Assembly: GCA_026770025.1 (NCBI GenBank)
Contig: JAMXDE010000007.1
Location: 1,860,001-1,924,000, forward strand
DNA from: Craspedostauros australis
Taxonomy: Eukaryota; Bacillariophyta; Bacillariophyceae; Mastogloiales; Achnanthaceae
DNA: 64,000 nucleotides
Direction of reading: 5' to 3'
Shown in pieces: positions 62,882 through 64,000 of the stretch (the stretch's first letter is position 1; every line of letters begins with the position of its first letter). The notes below the pieces were generated by a model. The model was given only the letters and a program-made list of their open reading frames with translations, did not search any database and was not told the DNA's origin. A program made the translations under genes and the position numbers.

Positions 62882-63323
62882 GTCTATCTCTCCGCACTCA
62901 AATGGCACTTTGTCAGGCCATTGTGATGCGCACCAAAAAACGAACCCAGCTCGACGCGTCGTATCGTGTCTTTCTCTGTGTGCTTTTCGGAGGGTCATCC
63001 TCGTCGCACCATTTCGAACATAGCATCCACGACTTGAAATTACGAAATTGACGAGTGTTGTTTGGACTACTATTTCTCGTGGCAACCCCAACCCGCGCTT
63101 GCGGTCGGCTGACAGTGCTACACCGCTGACAAGTACATCATTCATCTTCTACTCTGATGCAATACAATACATCATGGTAATCCATCCCATCTATTATAAT
63201 ACTATGTTATATTATTTATAACAACTGTGAATCCATCATTCCCTGTATACAAATTTGTACATGCCGGCACGTGATATGTGTATCGCACTGGCTTGCTCTA
63301 TTCATATCCACCATCACCCAGGT
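62882..63323. other. Intergenic, no gene seen
   Basis: Unique upstream region of glycosyltransferase copy 2, different from that of copy 1, so the two copies have different distal promoters. AT-rich near 63180-63260. Confidence 0.45.
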
Positions 63324-64000
63324 CTAATCCAGTTCGAAGGCATTCACGGCTCGCTTCCTTTTCTTCTTCTTTTTCTTCTTGTCCGTATCTTTCGACTTCG
63401 ATGCTGTGGCTGCCTTCTTCGTCGCTATCGGCAATAGCTTTATCTGAAGGGCGGGTCTGTTGGGATCCTCGATCTTTTCCAGGACCTTGGATTCTCCTCC
63501 CACTCCGCCAGTCTCACCGCCCGTTGCCTTCAGATCATCCTGCGCCTTGGCCGTGAGCTTCCTCAGCTCTTCTTCCAGCCATTTCTCGGCCTGCTGAGTC
63601 TTTTGATGACGCAGGAACACGCTGGCACCAACTGACGACGAGACAGCGCGCATTTTTTGAAGATCTTGGCGCTGCCGTTCGAACATCGCCTTCTGCTCCC
63701 GTCCGGTCTCCACGTAGGATCGTTCGTGATGGCCATCATCTTCCTCGTCAAAGAAGGGAACCTCGAAGTCAGCGTCGGATGCTCGGCGGAACGCGGAACG
63801 CTTATGCGAGCGGACATTCTGGGAACGTTCCGGGTGCTTCGATCCGTCCATGCCGGCGCTGTCCTTGTTCTCGCTTTTCCATTGCGCTCGGATGCGTTCT
63901 TCCTCGGCACGTTCTGCGGCCTCGATCTCACGTTCGGCGTTGTTGTGATCGATGCGCTCGCGCTCCAAGCGATCGCTAACGGAGAGCATCACCTTGTTGA
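63324..64000 (-). CDS. Charged coiled-coil protein with Lys-rich C-terminus, partial (N-terminus beyond right edge)
   Basis: The minus strand is open from the right edge to a TAG at 63324 with no upstream stop, so the gene probably starts outside (ATG at 63989 is possible). Residues are mainly Glu/Arg/Lys/Ala. Helical segments such as NAEREIEAAERAEEERIRAQW and KWLEEELRKLTAKAQDDL suggest coiled coil. The C-terminus has a run of lysines (DKKKKKKKRKRAV) that looks like a nuclear localisation signal, ending NAFELD. Composition recalls nuclear splicing-associated proteins, but I see no diagnostic motif and assign no family. Confidence 0.7.
   Translation of the reverse strand, partial: NKVMLSVSDRLERERIDHNNAEREIEAAERAEEERIRAQWKSENKDSAGMDGSKHPERSQNVRSHKRSAFRRASDADFEVPFFDEEDDGHHERSYVETGREQKAMFERQRQDLQKMRAVSSSVGASVFLRHQKTQQAEKWLEEELRKLTAKAQDDLKATGGETGGVGGESKVLEKIEDPNRPALQIKLLPIATKKAATASKSKDTDKKKKKKKRKRAVNAFELD

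Noticed and set aside
1-64000. CRISPR array, rRNA or tRNA genes
   Set aside because: No spaced direct repeats and no complete tRNA or rRNA found; the only tRNA-like strings are the retrotransposon primer sites.

Overview
The window looks like nuclear DNA of a diatom or a close stramenopile relative. Genes are intron-poor with short GT-AG introns, low-complexity Q/N/S/H runs are common, and the mobile DNA is dominated by Ty1/copia elements of the kind abundant in diatoms, beside a DIRS-type retroelement and a PIF/Harbinger-like DNA transposon. This is inferred from family content; no rRNA or organelle marker settles it.

Left arm (1-18.3 kb), host genes: a partial failed-axon-connections/metaxin-like GST-fold protein running off the left edge (minus); a weak hypothetical ORF; a 1226-residue low-complexity scaffold protein with a C-terminal PDZ domain (plus); a TspO/MBR-like multi-pass membrane protein (minus); a two-exon alpha-helical repeat-like protein with a 649-nt intron (plus); and copy 1 of a type II membrane protein resembling GT23-type fucosyltransferases (minus).

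Centre (18.4-58.9 kb), mobile DNA: a Harbinger-like transposase with one intron and one nonsense codon; an unidentified spliced gene (23.0-25.2 kb); a solo LTR (C); then a four-level nest. Copia element D (plus) holds solo LTR E in its pol; E holds copia element B (minus); B holds copia element A (minus) in its pol. Every junction except the outer ends of D shows a perfect 5-bp target-site duplication, and reading frames re-align across the inserts. LTR divergence falls inward (D about 1%, B 3 differences in 686 bp, A none seen), which agrees with the nesting order. Immediately right of D lies a DIRS-like element (gag, RT/RNase H, tyrosine recombinase; minus) whose recombinase carries an in-frame TAG.

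Right arm (58.9-64 kb): copy 2 of the fucosyltransferase-like gene, with a 1532-bp terminal-inverted-repeat transposon just beyond its stop codon. Copy 1 preserves the empty target site. A partial lysine-rich coiled-coil protein runs off the right edge. The two gene copies therefore flank about 40 kb of mobile DNA.

Points worth attention: LTRs of B, C and E end in AGTT...AACT rather than TG...CA and carry E2F-like palindromes; LTRs of A and D carry CRE-type TGACGTCA sites; A seems primed by a tRNA-Asn half and B by an initiator-tRNA-Met 3' end; the B gag has membrane-spanning segments and is separated from pol by two in-frame TAG codons.
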